From an uncultured Myxococcales bacterium (GTDB lineage Bacteria; Myxococcota; Myxococcia; Myxococcales; Myxococcaceae), in contig CALJKW010000064.1 in NCBI GenBank assembly GCA_937980205.1, forward strand, positions 62,001 through 126,000: 64,000 nt of DNA. The letters are read 5' to 3'. The notes beneath the pieces were generated by a model. It was not told the DNA's origin and searched no databases. It saw nothing but the letters and a program-made list of their open reading frames with translations. Below are positions 33,829 through 46,234 of this stretch, one piece after another; the first letter of the stretch is position 1; every line of letters starts with the position of its first letter. A program made the position numbers and the translations under genes.

Positions 33829-35070
33829 ATGGCGAAGCAGAAGCACGCGAAGAGTGGCCGTCCCACGAAGGGCGAAGGCCCGAAGCTCTCGACCCCCGAG
33901 GAGGTCGAGCGCCTGCTCGTCGAGGGCGAGGTGGTGCCCGATGAGCACGGCGAAGCGAAGCGCGTCTGGCTCACGCAGCGCGATGTCGCGGCTCGCTTCG
34001 GGGTCGCCGTCAGCACCATCGCCGCGTTCGCCAAGGAGCACCGGACTACCGAGCGTCGCGAGGAGCTACGGGCTCAGCTCGATCCCCCGAAGGCCCCGCC
34101 GCCGCCGAAGGTCGAGCGCTCCGTCGAAGTGCCCGAGCCCAGCGACGTCGTGCGCGCGAGCGTCGAAGACAGCGCAAAGCCCGTGACGGAGAACACCGCA
34201 CCCTCAGATGAGCGTCGTCGACCCGGGCGGCCTCGCCACCAGCAGGCGCCGGTCATCCCGTTCGCGGAGCTGGATCGCCTGCTCGTCTTTGGCGAGGTGT
34301 CGATGAACGAGGACGGCACGTCGAACACCGTCTACCCGACGTACCGCGAGCTGGCTGAGAAGTACGGTGTCGCTCCGAGCGTCATCGCCGACTACGCCAA
34401 GAGCCACAACACGATGCACCGCCGAAAGTACGGCGAGCACCGCATCGAGGCCCGGCGCGACGAGAAGATCATCGAGGCACGCGCGACCGCGGAGGCGATC
34501 ACGGTCGCCGAGATGCTCGCGCTCATCGACGAGTTCCTCATCAAGTTCAGGGAGGCGCTCAAGGAAGGCCGCGTCCGTACCGACAGCCCCGCCGACGTCA
34601 ACACGCTCATCCGGCTCAAGTCGTTCCTCGAGGGCGGCGCCGACTCGCGGCAGGAGATCCGCCACATGCTCTCGCTCGAGGTGCTGTCGGAGAGGCACGA
34701 GCGCTACATGCGCGACCTCGAGAACTCGACACCCGCGATGGCCGGCGTCATCGATGCGCCCGGCGAGGTGGTGAGCGAAAACGAGCACGGCAAATCGAAC
34801 AGCCCCGACGGTGTTCGATTGCCCCCCGGCCGCTCGCCGCGGGACGCCGAGGCGGAACCGAACCTGTCCCAGGACCTGTGCGAAGAGGTGCGCCGCCTCG
34901 TGAACCTTGCCCGCGAGCTCGCGGACCAGATGGGTGCCGACCCGGACGACGACGAGCTGATCGAGAACCGCGTGCTGGTCGCGGCCGCCGCGGTCGAAGC
35001 CAGGCTGGGCGCGCACGACGGCGCCGACGTTGGCCCACGTGGCGCGAACGCCGAGGAGGACGAGCGATGA
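33829..35070 (+). CDS. Terminase small-subunit-like protein with duplicated HTH
   Basis: 413-aa protein. Two related HTH units: residues about 24-75 (EVERLLVEGEVVPDEHGEAKR, then QRDVAARFGVAVSTIAAFAKEH) and about 145-200 (ELDRLLVFGEVSMNEDGTSNT, then YRELAEKYGVAPSVIADYAKSH). AT-hook-like GRP motifs precede each (KSGRPTKG and RRRPGRPRH). A helical middle (ALIDEFLIKFREALKEGRVRT) and an acidic tail follow. Size and position before terminase large subunit suggest DNA recognition for packaging. An ATG at 35067 opens a frame that I consider non-coding. Confidence 0.65.
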   Translation: MAKQKHAKSGRPTKGEGPKLSTPEEVERLLVEGEVVPDEHGEAKRVWLTQRDVAARFGVAVSTIAAFAKEHRTTERREELRAQLDPPKAPPPPKVERSVEVPEPSDVVRASVEDSAKPVTENTAPSDERRRPGRPRHQQAPVIPFAELDRLLVFGEVSMNEDGTSNTVYPTYRELAEKYGVAPSVIADYAKSHNTMHRRKYGEHRIEARRDEKIIEARATAEAITVAEMLALIDEFLIKFREALKEGRVRTDSPADVNTLIRLKSFLEGGADSRQEIRHMLSLEVLSERHERYMRDLENSTPAMAGVIDAPGEVVSENEHGKSNSPDGVRLPPGRSPRDAEAEPNLSQDLCEEVRRLVNLARELADQMGADPDDDELIENRVLVAAAAVEARLGAHDGADVGPRGANAEEDER

Positions 35071-35528
35071 GCGCCCCGGAGCTTCACGCCCGGCCACGCG
35101 GCCAGCACGACGCGACGCTTGCGGAACCACGGAAAGCGGCGGTAAGGCTCCACGAGTTCGGCGCGCTCGATACCCTCGAAGTCCGCGGGAACGCGCGTCG
35201 CGCTGGCCGCGAACCGCCGCTTTTCTCTCTTAGCGGCGGTTGCCACGCGCCCTCGCTGCGCACGCCTACCATGCCGGCCCACGGCGTCGGCACGCCGGCA
35301 TCGGCCTCCGCTTGCCTACAACCTGCCGACGGGGGGGAGGGGTCCGTTTTTCGTGGCCACGCGCGCGCCCCCCGGGGTGCCTGGGTCCGTTTTCGAGTGG
35401 GTCAGTTTTGGGAAACCGAGCGGCCCGGGGATCCGAAACCGAGCAGCGCTCGCGCAACCGAACGAGAAACCGAGCAGCGTGGGCTGTTCGGTTCTGCTCG
35501 GCAGGTAGGTCGAGAGTCAGCCGCGCGC
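35071..35528. other. Intergenic region with terminator and GAAACCGAGCAGCG repeats
   Basis: Between the terminase small subunit and a convergent recombinase gene. Holds the strong hairpin at 35212-35241, two GTCCGTTTT(T)CG copies, two perfect direct repeats GAAACCGAGCAGCG (35435-35448 and 35466-35479) plus a partial GAAACCGAGC (about 35412-35421), and an inverted CCGAGCAG/CTGCTCGG pair (35470-35477, 35494-35501). Frames across it translate to low-complexity sequence. The repeats may be recombinase-binding or regulatory sites. Confidence 0.55.
35212..35241 (+). terminator. Strong hairpin terminator
   Basis: Perfect 10-bp stem AACCGCCGCT/AGCGGCGGTT with a pyrimidine loop TTTCTCTCTT, 140 bp after the terminase small-subunit gene. 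It may act on both strands, serving the convergent recombinase gene as well. Confidence 0.75.
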
Positions 35529-36146
35529 TCAGCAGACCAGCCCCTGGACCGCGCGGAGCAGCTCGTCGTCGGTCGGGTGCGTGTAGATGCTGGTCGTCAC
35601 CACCGACTTGTGGCGCGCGAATTTCTGCGTGAGCCGGAGGTCCTTCGACGCGCGGTAGACGGCGCTGCAGGCGTGGTGGCGCAGCGTGTGAAACCCGACG
35701 TGGCGCTCGAACCCGGCGCGCTCCTGCCAGACGCCGAAGAGATGCCGAAGCTGGCGCGCCGAGAGCCGTCGTCCGAGGCGACTCACGAAGACGGGCGTGG
35801 CCGGTGTGATGGTCTCGCCCGCGCGCTTGCGCGTCGCGAGCAGCCGCTCGAGCTTGGCGCGCACGGCGTCGGGCAGCAGCACCTCCTGGGCGGCGGGCTC
35901 CTTCGCGGAGCGCTTGAACACGCGCAGGCCGATGCGGCGCTTGGCGCGGCCGGCGTCGTCGAACACGTCGCCAACGTCGAGCGCGAGGAGCTCGTGCTCG
36001 CGGAGGCCCGTGCCCATCGCGAGGCTGAAGATGACGTGGTCCCGGAAGCCGTCGACGTGCTGGCCGGTGACCTTGAGCAGCGCGCGCTGCTCGGCCTCGG
36101 TCAGCGTCTTCACGGGGCGCGAGATGGTGTCGGCGTAGGCGGTCAC
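35529..36146 (-). CDS. Small tyrosine recombinase (catalytic domain only)
   Basis: 205-aa site-specific recombinase with the catalytic residues in place: R49 (TGLREHE), H153-x-x-R156 (HTLRHH), H179 (FARHK) and Y188 (SIYTHP). The N-terminal core-binding domain found in most phage integrases is absent. The GTG start at 36146 has AAGGAGAG 6 nt upstream. It lies between the terminase genes in reverse orientation. Since a serine integrase marks the left end, this may be a resolvase, an inverter or a captured cassette. Confidence 0.88.
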   Translation of the reverse strand: MTAYADTISRPVKTLTEAEQRALLKVTGQHVDGFRDHVIFSLAMGTGLREHELLALDVGDVFDDAGRAKRRIGLRVFKRSAKEPAAQEVLLPDAVRAKLERLLATRKRAGETITPATPVFVSRLGRRLSARQLRHLFGVWQERAGFERHVGFHTLRHHACSAVYRASKDLRLTQKFARHKSVVTTSIYTHPTDDELLRAVQGLVC

Positions 36147-36223
36147 GGGCGCTCTCCTTGCGACCCATACAGGCTTCCGTTCGCGTGGAAGGCAAGGTCG
36201 CTCGCGACGTCCCGGAGGGCGGC

Positions 36224-37657
<1,434 letters not shown>

Positions 37658-37660
37658 GCC

Positions 37661-37716
37661 GGGGACAAAACTCCTTCACTCACGATGCATGTGAAGGCGT
37701 CTTGTCTCCTGTCCCC
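37661..37716 (+). terminator. Nested inverted repeat after terminase
   Basis: Outer arms GGGGACA (37661-37667)/TGTCCCC (37710-37716) enclose inner arms CCTTCAC (37673-37679)/GTGAAGG (37691-37697). Directly follows the stop. The right outer arm contains the GTCCCC block of the next promoter, so termination and initiation signals overlap. Confidence 0.55.
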
Positions 37717-37741
37717 GCTGCCCGCGCCGGGAGGCTTTGCC
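37711..37741 (+). promoter_or_regulatory. Late-type promoter GTCCCC-N16-GGCTTTGCC
   Basis: Blocks at 37711-37716 and 37733-37741; a CCGGGA/TCCCGG hairpin surrounds the second. Precedes the small pre-portal gene and the portal gene by about 100 nt. Confidence 0.65.
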
Positions 37742-37845
37742 CTTCCCGGAGGCGAGGCGCGCGGTCCAGATGCTCGGTACCCAGGTGGACTGCCTCCTCG
37801 CAGGCTGGCCAAGCGCCTCGCCTCCTTTGTCCTGCGAGGTCCACC

Positions 37846-38051
37846 ATGCGCCGCACCCTCAAGCTCTTCGTCATCCCGGCTGGCAAGTCCGCTGGCGCCC
37901 CGCCCGAGCCCGGCCCTGACGTCGAGCTCGAGGCCGCGAGCGACGACGCCCTCCTCGCCGCCGCGCACGAGGCGATCGCGAGGCGCGGGCTGCGGGCGCG
38001 CGCGGTTTCGTTCTCGCCCACCGGCCTCGTCGCGTACGCGGAGGCCGCGCG

Positions 38052-38055
<4 letters not shown>
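37846..38055 (+). CDS. Small pre-portal protein
   Basis: 69-aa protein (LKLFVIPAGKSAGAPPEPGP, then ASDDALLAAAHEAIARRGLRA). Not recognised. The start at 37846 follows GAGG. The stop overlaps the portal GTG (GTGA), so it is co-translated with the portal protein and could be a head accessory. Confidence 0.6.
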
Positions 38056-39852
<1,797 letters not shown>

Positions 39853-39863
<11 letters not shown>

Positions 39864-40107
39864 GCACCACCGCGCGTGGGTACAGCAGGCGCAGCTCGAC
39901 GCCGAGCGCGGCGTCATCGCCTGCCGCATGTGCCAGCGCCACGCGGGGCTCGACGAGACCACCACGCTCTGGCGCAACGGCCAGTTGGTCTTCGCGCTCT
40001 GCGATCGCTGCGCGGCGTCGCACGACGTCGTGTTCTCGCCCACGGAGGCGGGCGTCGAGGTGCGCGCCAGGCGGCGAGCCCCGCTCGTCGTCGGAGGTGG
40101 GCCGTGA
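39853..40107 (+). CDS. Small CxxC protein 1
   Basis: 84-aa protein with two CxxC pairs (IACRMCQRH and FALCDRCAASH), a likely zinc ribbon, and a basic tail. Overlaps the portal 3' end by 11 nt and the next GTG by GTGA. The role is unknown; perhaps a minor virion or regulatory factor. Confidence 0.68.
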
Positions 40108-40403
40108 AGCTGGTCCCCTCGGCCAAGCGTCCGTGTCGCCTCGAGCGCGGCGAGATCCGCCGCGTCCCGCAGGACCGCACGAACCTCCTCGTCGGCTACC
40201 ACGTCTGCTGCCTGCGCTGCGGGTTCAACACGCCCGCGCTCGCCGGCAACGATGGGCTCGACATCGACGAAGGCGACGCGCCCGACGACCTGACGTTCTC
40301 GAAGGCACTGCGCTGCACATTCTGCCGCGTGCTGATGCACGTGGTCCACGGCGAGCTGCGGCTCGAGGAGGACGCCGATGTGCGGCACATCCGCTTTCGC
40401 TGA
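40104..40403 (+). CDS. Small CxxC protein 2
   Basis: 99-aa protein with VCCLRCGFNTPALAG and LRCTFCRVLMHVVHG pairs, another likely zinc ribbon. Starts at a GTG with GGAGG 6 nt upstream. Overlaps the MuF-like gene by 26 nt. Function unknown. Confidence 0.68.
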   Translation: MKLVPSAKRPCRLERGEIRRVPQDRTNLLVGYHVCCLRCGFNTPALAGNDGLDIDEGDAPDDLTFSKALRCTFCRVLMHVVHGELRLEEDADVRHIRFR

Positions 40404-41463
40404 TCGGCTCCTCGTCGTCCACGAGGCCCGCGTCGCCGCCGACGAGCTCGTCGAGCGCTTCCTCCGGCTCCCCGTCGCCAAGGCCATGAACCTCGGCACC
40501 CGCGCCGGGTTCGATCGCGCCGTGGCGCTCCTGGCCGCCCAGCTCCGGCGCGCCACCGGGCGTGCCGATGTCGACGCCGTGCGCGAGGCAGTCGCCGTCC
40601 TCGACGTCGATTGGGTCCGCACCACCGCCGCCGAGAGACGGCGCCTGGTCGCCGAGGCGATGGCCGCTGCCGGCCGTGCCACAGCGATCGTGCCCGCGCG
40701 CATCGAGGCTCCGCTCAACGACGCCGCGCAGGAGGTGGTCGCCGCCACGCGCACCGACGCCCGGCGCCGCCAGCGGCTGGCGATCGGCGCCGAGTTCAAC
40801 GCCGTCGATCGCCGCGTCGTCGCTCACGTGACCAGCTCCCATGGCAACCTCGTCCGCGACGAGTACGGCCGCCGCATCGAGGGCTTCGGCGAGGAGGCCC
40901 GGCGCATCGTCGCCGGCGGGCTCGAGGAAGGCCTCGGGCGAGACGACATCGCCGAGGCGCTCGAACAGGCCGCCCGCGCCGCGCTCGTCGACCGCGCCCC
41001 TTTCTACTGGGAGACGGTCGCCGCGTCGTTCATCTCCCAGGGGCGCTCCTTCGCGCAGATGAGCAGCTACGCCGAAGCGGGCATCCGGCAATACCGCATC
41101 GAGGCGGTGCTCGACGAGCAGACCACGAACATCTGCCGCTACCTGCACGGCAAGACCTTCTCGGTGGCCGACGCTCTCCGGCGCTTCGACCGCATCGAGC
41201 AGCTCGACGACCCGGAGGCCATCAAGCAGGCGATGCCCTGGGTCCGCGAGGCCCAGGACCGCGAGACGGGCCGCACCCGACTCTACGTGGACGGCGGCGC
41301 CGGACGGACCGATCTCGCCGAGGTCACGCGCTCCGCGATGGGCACCCGGGACGATCGCGGCGACTTCCGCGCGCTCGCCAGCGACAGCGCGCTGAACGAG
41401 GTCGGCATCGGCTTCCCGCCGTACCACGGCCTCTGTCGGTCCACGACGCTCGCGGTCGTGTGA
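40378..41463 (+). CDS. Phage head morphogenesis (MuF-like) protein
   Basis: 361-aa protein of the Mu gpF/SPP1 gp7 type, a minor head protein bound near the portal. The helical N-terminal part is followed by the family core YRIEAVLDEQTTNICRYLHGKTF and IGFPPYHGLCRSTTLAVV at the C-terminus (Cys/His pairs). It ends 12 nt before the convergent merB gene, which marks the left boundary of the mercury cassette. Confidence 0.88.
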   Translation: MCGTSAFADRLLVVHEARVAADELVERFLRLPVAKAMNLGTRAGFDRAVALLAAQLRRATGRADVDAVREAVAVLDVDWVRTTAAERRRLVAEAMAAAGRATAIVPARIEAPLNDAAQEVVAATRTDARRRQRLAIGAEFNAVDRRVVAHVTSSHGNLVRDEYGRRIEGFGEEARRIVAGGLEEGLGRDDIAEALEQAARAALVDRAPFYWETVAASFISQGRSFAQMSSYAEAGIRQYRIEAVLDEQTTNICRYLHGKTFSVADALRRFDRIEQLDDPEAIKQAMPWVREAQDRETGRTRLYVDGGAGRTDLAEVTRSAMGTRDDRGDFRALASDSALNEVGIGFPPYHGLCRSTTLAVV

Positions 41464-41475
41464 AGACCGCCGAGG

Positions 41476-42120
41476 TCAACAACAGCGCGTCGACGAAGCG
41501 AATCGAACCTTTGCCAGTGCCAGGCCCATCCGGTGGGCTTCGGCTACGGACACGACCGAGCCTCCGGGGTGCTCGCCAATCCACGCCCGTGCGGCATCTT
41601 GCGAAGCAAAGAAGTGCACCTGACGGCAGAAGCTGCCGCGAATCGAGGCCATGTCGCCGGGGACGACGAGAGAGACCATCGCGCTCTCGGGGTCCAGCCT
41701 GCGCACGCCTTCTGGACCGACCTCGAACTGAATCGGGGAGCCGGTCGCATGGCACGCGGACTTGACCTCCGCGCGAACGCCGAGGATTCCGGGAAAGATG
41801 AGGGTGTCGAGCGCGCACCATGTGTAGAGTTCACGACCCTCGATCAGGAATCGATGCTCGGTAGGCCGAAGCGTGAGGCCGAGCCCGACGAGGCGTCCTT
41901 CGTCGTCGTACTCGATGTCCCTCCAAGCCTTCAGCGATTCGCGAACGGTCTCGAGCGCCAATCGACTCGACGTCCCGATCTCCTCCAGCGTAATCGGCTC
42001 GCCGCGCATCAACAGGATCATGATCGTTCGCACCAGTCCGGGCACTTCGTCACGAGCCGCCGACTCGGCGTGCGCAAACAGGCCGCTGAGGTCCACCGTG
42101 CTCTTCGTCTCGTCAGTCAC
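41476..42120 (-). CDS. merB: Organomercurial lyase
   Basis: 214-aa alkylmercury lyase that splits carbon-mercury bonds and releases Hg(II) for MerA. The catalytic residues are visible as C102 and D105 in LYTWCALDTLIFPGILG and C165 in IRGSFCRQVHFF. They are spaced exactly as C96/D99/C159 of the R831b enzyme. The N-terminal winged-helix part (RGEPITLEEIGTSSRLALETV) matches. It ends with a CC dipeptide. Last gene of the leftward mer operon, overlapping the HMA lipoprotein-like gene by ATGA. Confidence 0.95.
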   Translation of the reverse strand: MTDETKSTVDLSGLFAHAESAARDEVPGLVRTIMILLMRGEPITLEEIGTSSRLALETVRESLKAWRDIEYDDEGRLVGLGLTLRPTEHRFLIEGRELYTWCALDTLIFPGILGVRAEVKSACHATGSPIQFEVGPEGVRRLDPESAMVSLVVPGDMASIRGSFCRQVHFFASQDAARAWIGEHPGGSVVSVAEAHRMGLALAKVRFASSTRCC

Positions 42121-42476
42121 CGGTTCACCTCGTGCGCCGGGTAGCCCGAGTCCGTGATCGCCGCGGCGATGCGCGTCGAGTCAGTCTCGGAGGGCCGGTA
42201 GCGAACGCGAGCGCGTCCGGGGCTCATCGTGACCTGTACGTCGACGACGCCTTGGACTGCTCGGGCGGCAGTACGCACAGTGATCGGGCAGGTCGCGCAG
42301 TGCATTCCTTCGACCACGAGCTCGACGACCTGCTCGCCAATCGCTGGCGGCGACGTGGTTGGTGGGGCCGCCGCCGTTCCCGTCGACGCGCTCCCGGAAG
42401 GAACGTCGCGCCGCTCGCAGGCGACCCAGAAGAGGAGCGCCACGGCTCCAACCACCACGAGGGCGGCGCGCCCCAT
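42117..42476 (-). CDS. Membrane-anchored HMA-domain metal-binding protein
   Basis: 119-aa protein: hydrophobic signal segment GRAALVVVGAVALLFWVAC with a possible lipobox Cys20, a Ser/Thr/Pro linker, then a heavy-metal-associated domain with VEGMHCATCPITVRTA (C60, C63). It would bind Hg(II) at the outer face of the membrane, like a tethered MerP. Overlaps neighbours by ATGA and TGATG. Confidence 0.8.
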   Translation of the reverse strand: MGRAALVVVGAVALLFWVACERRDVPSGSASTGTAAAPPTTSPPAIGEQVVELVVEGMHCATCPITVRTAARAVQGVVDVQVTMSPGRARVRYRPSETDSTRIAAAITDSGYPAHEVNR

Positions 42477-42685
42477 CAGGCGTTCTCCTCGAAGGTTCGC
42501 GACAGATGCCTCTGGCGGATGAACGAGACCGCGCGGCTCGCGGCGACCGCAACGATGGCGATGGCCGCCAGGACAGAGAGCACTCCGAGGGTGCCCGTGG
42601 AGCACGCGCCGCCGCACGCGAATGCGGGCGTGGGCCAGGCGAACGCGACGACGGCCGCCGTCGTGACGGGGAGGAGCCGCGTCAC
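42476..42685 (-). CDS. Small Cys-rich membrane protein of mer operon
   Basis: 69-aa protein from a GTG start (GTGA overlap with merP). The signal-like segment ends AFA, then CGGACS and a long hydrophobic helix (TLGVLSVLAAIAIVAVAASRAV), with a basic end. The cysteine motif next to the membrane suggests mercury handling, similar in spirit to MerF, MerC or MerE. It does not clearly belong to any of them. Confidence 0.68.
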   Translation of the reverse strand: MTRLLPVTTAAVVAFAWPTPAFACGGACSTGTLGVLSVLAAIAIVAVAASRAVSFIRQRHLSRTFEENA

Positions 42686-43002
42686 GGTTGCACGCGCGCG
42701 GGGTACCCCGCGTCCGTCACGGCCTGGGCCATCCGCGCCGGGGTCACACGGGCGGGATCGTAGGTAACCCGTGCGGTCTTGCTCTCCGTGCTCACGACGG
42801 CGTCGCTCACTCCATCGAGCCTTCGAAGCACAGTGCGCACGGTGATCGGGCAGGTGGCGCAGTGCATACCGTCGACGTGCAACACGACGGTGGCGGTCGC
42901 GGGCGCCTGTGCTGCCGCAGGAGACGCCGAGAGCGTAAGGAACACGGGGATCGCGAAGAGGGTCGCCAGCGTCATCAGTCCGGGGATGGTCAGCTTTTTC
43001 AT
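42682..43002 (-). CDS. merP: Periplasmic mercury-binding protein
   Basis: 106-aa protein. The signal peptide (KKLTIPGLMTLATLFAIPVFLTL, cleavage after ASPAAAQA) is followed by an HMA fold with VDGMHCATCPITVRTV (C48, C51) and YDPARVTPARMAQAVTDAGYPA. It captures Hg(II) in the periplasm for MerT. Confidence 0.93.
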   Translation of the reverse strand: MKKLTIPGLMTLATLFAIPVFLTLSASPAAAQAPATATVVLHVDGMHCATCPITVRTVLRRLDGVSDAVVSTESKTARVTYDPARVTPARMAQAVTDAGYPARVQP

Positions 43003-43016
43003 GGGGATTTCCGCTT

Positions 43017-44672
43017 CTAGGCAGCGCAGCAGGAGAGCTTCGCCACGTCCTTGTCGAAGGTTTGCGCAGCCAGCTTGATGGCTTCAGCGCCCGTGAGATA
43101 CGGGTGGAAGGCACGGGCGAGCTCGCTCACCGGGATGCCGTGCCGAATCGCAAGGGCGGGCTCCATGATGAGGTCGCCAGCTTCGGGCGCGAGGATCACC
43201 GCGCCCACGAGCCGATCTGTGCCCCGCTCGCGGATCAGCTTCACGAACCCACGCTTGTCGCGCGCCGCCAACGCCCGCGGGACGTACGACATCGGCAGCT
43301 TCGCGACATCCACAGCGATGCCACGCTCGCGCGCCTGCTTCTCGGTGAGGCCTACGGTTGCAAGTTGGGGATCCGTAAACACGACAGCCGGCAGCGCGCG
43401 GTAGTCGCGAGGTTGCTTGGAGGTGCCAAGCGCGTTCTCCGCAGCCAGGCGTCCTTCGTACGCGGCGGTGTAGACGAAGGCCGGCTCACCGATGACGTCG
43501 CCGGCCGCGAAGACCCCGGGAGAGGACGTTTCGAGGGTCTCGTCGACCTGAACTGTGCCGTCCTCGCGGAGCTGCACCCCGATCCGAGCGAGTCCGAGGT
43601 CGTCCGTGTTTGCACGCCGGCCGGTGGCCACGAGGATCTGTTCGGCAGCGATGCGGAGGCAATGGCCGCCCTGCTCGACCTCGAGCACGCGGTCCGTGCC
43701 TTCCCGAGATGCTCGGAGCGTACGTGCGCCAGTCAGGATGCGAACCCCCTCGCTGGAGAGGAGCCGCTCGAGTTCCTCGGTCACGTCGTCGTCTTCGGTC
43801 GGCAGCACGTGCGCGCTGCGTTGAACGACAGTCACGTGCGTGCCGAGGCGCGCGAACGCCTGCGCTAGCTCCAGAGCCACGAAGCGTCCGCCGAGGACGA
43901 CCATCGAACGTGGCAGAGTCTCGAGCGCGAGCGCGTCGGTACTCGTGAGAAAGCCTGCCTCAGCGAGACCAGGGATGTCGGCCACGTGGGGCCGCATACC
44001 TGTCGCGATGACGAATCGCCGCGCGGATAGCTCCGCGCCACCGACCGAGACGACGCCCGGCCGGTCAAATCGAGCGTGTCCCTCGACGAACGACACGCCC
44101 CTGGCCGCGGAGAGGACGTTCGCGTACTTCGCCTGGCGAAGCTCCTCGACCAGGCTCTGCTTCTCTCTCATGAGCGCACCGAAGTCGGTGACCCGGGCTT
44201 CGGAGGCGGTGCCGGCAAACCGTGGGTGATTCGCGCGGTGCACGCCCTCGGCGGCGCGGATGAGGGTCTTGGACGGAACGCAGCCAATGTTCACGCACGT
44301 GCCGCCAAGCGTTCCTCGCTCGACGACGGCCACCTTGGCGCCCAGCTCCGATGCACGAAGGGCAGCACCGAAAGCAGCGCCACCAGAGCCGATGACGACG
44401 AGGTCGAGGGTGTCGCTCGGGCGCTTGTGCGTCGATCGTTGAGGTGCCTCGGGCCTGATGTGCGCCTTGGCGACGTAACCCTTCGCGGCTGCCGTCTCTA
44501 CGACGCTGCCCGGCACGAAGGACTCGTCGACGTGCAGGGTTGCGCGCCGGTCCCCGAAGCTGACGTCTGCTTGGTGCACCCCCGGCAGCTGGGAGAGGGC
44601 CGCGCGCAGGGTGACTGCGCAGTGGTCGCACGTCATCCCTTCGACGGAGAAGATGATCTCGTTCGTGGTCAT
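43017..44672 (-). CDS. merA: Mercuric reductase
   Basis: 551-aa flavoprotein that reduces Hg(II) to Hg(0) with NADPH. The N-terminal HMA domain contains GMTCDHC (C15, C18). The FAD domain begins LVVIGSGGAAFGAALRA. The redox pair is GGTCVNIGCVPSK (C126, C131). The NADPH fold has MVVLGGRFVALELAQ, where the usual GGGY/GGGF is GGRF. The C-terminal Hg-binding pair is C548-C549 in LSCCAA. Start 44672 is preferred over 44675 from the distance to GAGGAG. Central gene of the cassette. Confidence 0.95.
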   Translation of the reverse strand: MTTNEIIFSVEGMTCDHCAVTLRAALSQLPGVHQADVSFGDRRATLHVDESFVPGSVVETAAAKGYVAKAHIRPEAPQRSTHKRPSDTLDLVVIGSGGAAFGAALRASELGAKVAVVERGTLGGTCVNIGCVPSKTLIRAAEGVHRANHPRFAGTASEARVTDFGALMREKQSLVEELRQAKYANVLSAARGVSFVEGHARFDRPGVVSVGGAELSARRFVIATGMRPHVADIPGLAEAGFLTSTDALALETLPRSMVVLGGRFVALELAQAFARLGTHVTVVQRSAHVLPTEDDDVTEELERLLSSEGVRILTGARTLRASREGTDRVLEVEQGGHCLRIAAEQILVATGRRANTDDLGLARIGVQLREDGTVQVDETLETSSPGVFAAGDVIGEPAFVYTAAYEGRLAAENALGTSKQPRDYRALPAVVFTDPQLATVGLTEKQARERGIAVDVAKLPMSYVPRALAARDKRGFVKLIRERGTDRLVGAVILAPEAGDLIMEPALAIRHGIPVSELARAFHPYLTGAEAIKLAAQTFDKDVAKLSCCAA

Positions 44673-44681
44673 CATTGCTCC

Positions 44682-45110
44682 TCAGCTGAACAGGTAAGGG
44701 ACGAGGTACGGGAAGACGAGGAAGCCGACGACGAGCGCCGTCGCGACCCAGAGCATGATCCTCCCGGCTCGGTTCGTTCGAGGCGCCGGGCAGTCGCACG
44801 CGGCGCCATCGGCACCGCTGGTCACTTGCGCGCCGCGTGGGCGCCGGTACGTGAAGTAGAACCCGGCCCCGAGAAGTCCGAAGGTGATCGCCATGAAGTA
44901 GGGCCGGTATGGCTCGAACTTCACCAGCAGCCCCGCGCCGCCGAGGCCGAGGAGAGCGAAGATGAGCGGCCCCACGCAGCACGCGGAGGCGAGGAACGCC
45001 GAGATGATCGAGCCCGCGCTGGCGGCCAAAGTGGCGCGGGAGCCGCCCTCGGTGCGCTTGGGCGGCGCAGGCGCCGGAGCGGGGCAGCAGTCTTCGGAGG
45101 ATGCGGTCAT
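44682..45110 (-). CDS. merT: Mercuric ion transporter
   Basis: 142-aa inner-membrane protein with three hydrophobic helices. The first carries the Hg-binding pair C44-C45 in FLASACCVGPLIFALLG. A cytoplasmic loop carries CDC (C105, C107), and an N-terminal C8-C9 is present. It imports Hg(II) for MerA. First gene of the operon. Its ATG lies about 13 nt after the -12 element of a sigma-54-type promoter, so the transcript would have almost no leader. Confidence 0.92.
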   Translation of the reverse strand: MTASSEDCCPAPAPAPPKRTEGGSRATLAASAGSIISAFLASACCVGPLIFALLGLGGAGLLVKFEPYRPYFMAITFGLLGAGFYFTYRRPRGAQVTSGADGAACDCPAPRTNRAGRIMLWVATALVVGFLVFPYLVPYLFS

Positions 45111-45123
45111 GCCTGCTGTTAAA

Positions 45124-45137
45124 GCATGGAGCGTGCC
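45124..45137 (-). promoter_or_regulatory. Candidate sigma-54 promoter of mer operon
   Basis: Minus strand CGGCACG-CTCC-ATGCT: GG and GC exactly 10 nt apart, close to TGGCACG-N4-TTGCW. Start of transcription would fall near 45112, just before the merT ATG. No MerR-type operator was seen. Confidence 0.6.
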
Positions 45138-45191
45138 GCGTGACATTTCGCTGTAAACTCCGATGCTTACGAATCCGGAACCCGACGATTG

Positions 45192-45229
45192 CCTCCATGT
45201 TGGAGGGGCGCTAGCCTCCAAAGTGGAAT
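45192..45229. promoter_or_regulatory. Tandem CCTCCA-N3-TGGAGG sites (candidate UAS)
   Basis: Site 1 CCTCCA-TGT-TGGAGG (45192-45206) is a perfect palindrome. Site 2 CCTCCA-AAG-TGGAAT (45215-45229) is imperfect and reaches the regulator start codon. The centres are 23 bp apart and about 87 and 110 bp upstream of the predicted mer start, the usual position for activator sites. Site 2 could also give autoregulation. Confidence 0.65.
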
Positions 45230-45230
45230 G

Positions 45231-46184
<954 letters not shown>

Positions 46185-46186
46185 GT

Positions 46187-46217
46187 GTCCCCGCGTCGCT
46201 CCGCTGGAGGCTTTGCC
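46187..46217 (+). promoter_or_regulatory. Late-type promoter GTCCCC-N16-GGCTTTGCC
   Basis: Blocks at 46187-46192 and 46209-46217, 3 nt after the regulator stop. It restarts phage transcription after the mercury cassette. A CTCCGC/GCGGAG hairpin brackets the second block. Confidence 0.65.
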
Positions 46218-46234
46218 CCTGCGGAGGACGACGC

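Noticed and set aside
45110..45230. MerR-type operator for the mer operon
   Set aside because: No dyad with a 19-bp spaced -35/-10 and no merR gene nearby. The GG-N10-GC element with tandem upstream sites explains the region better.
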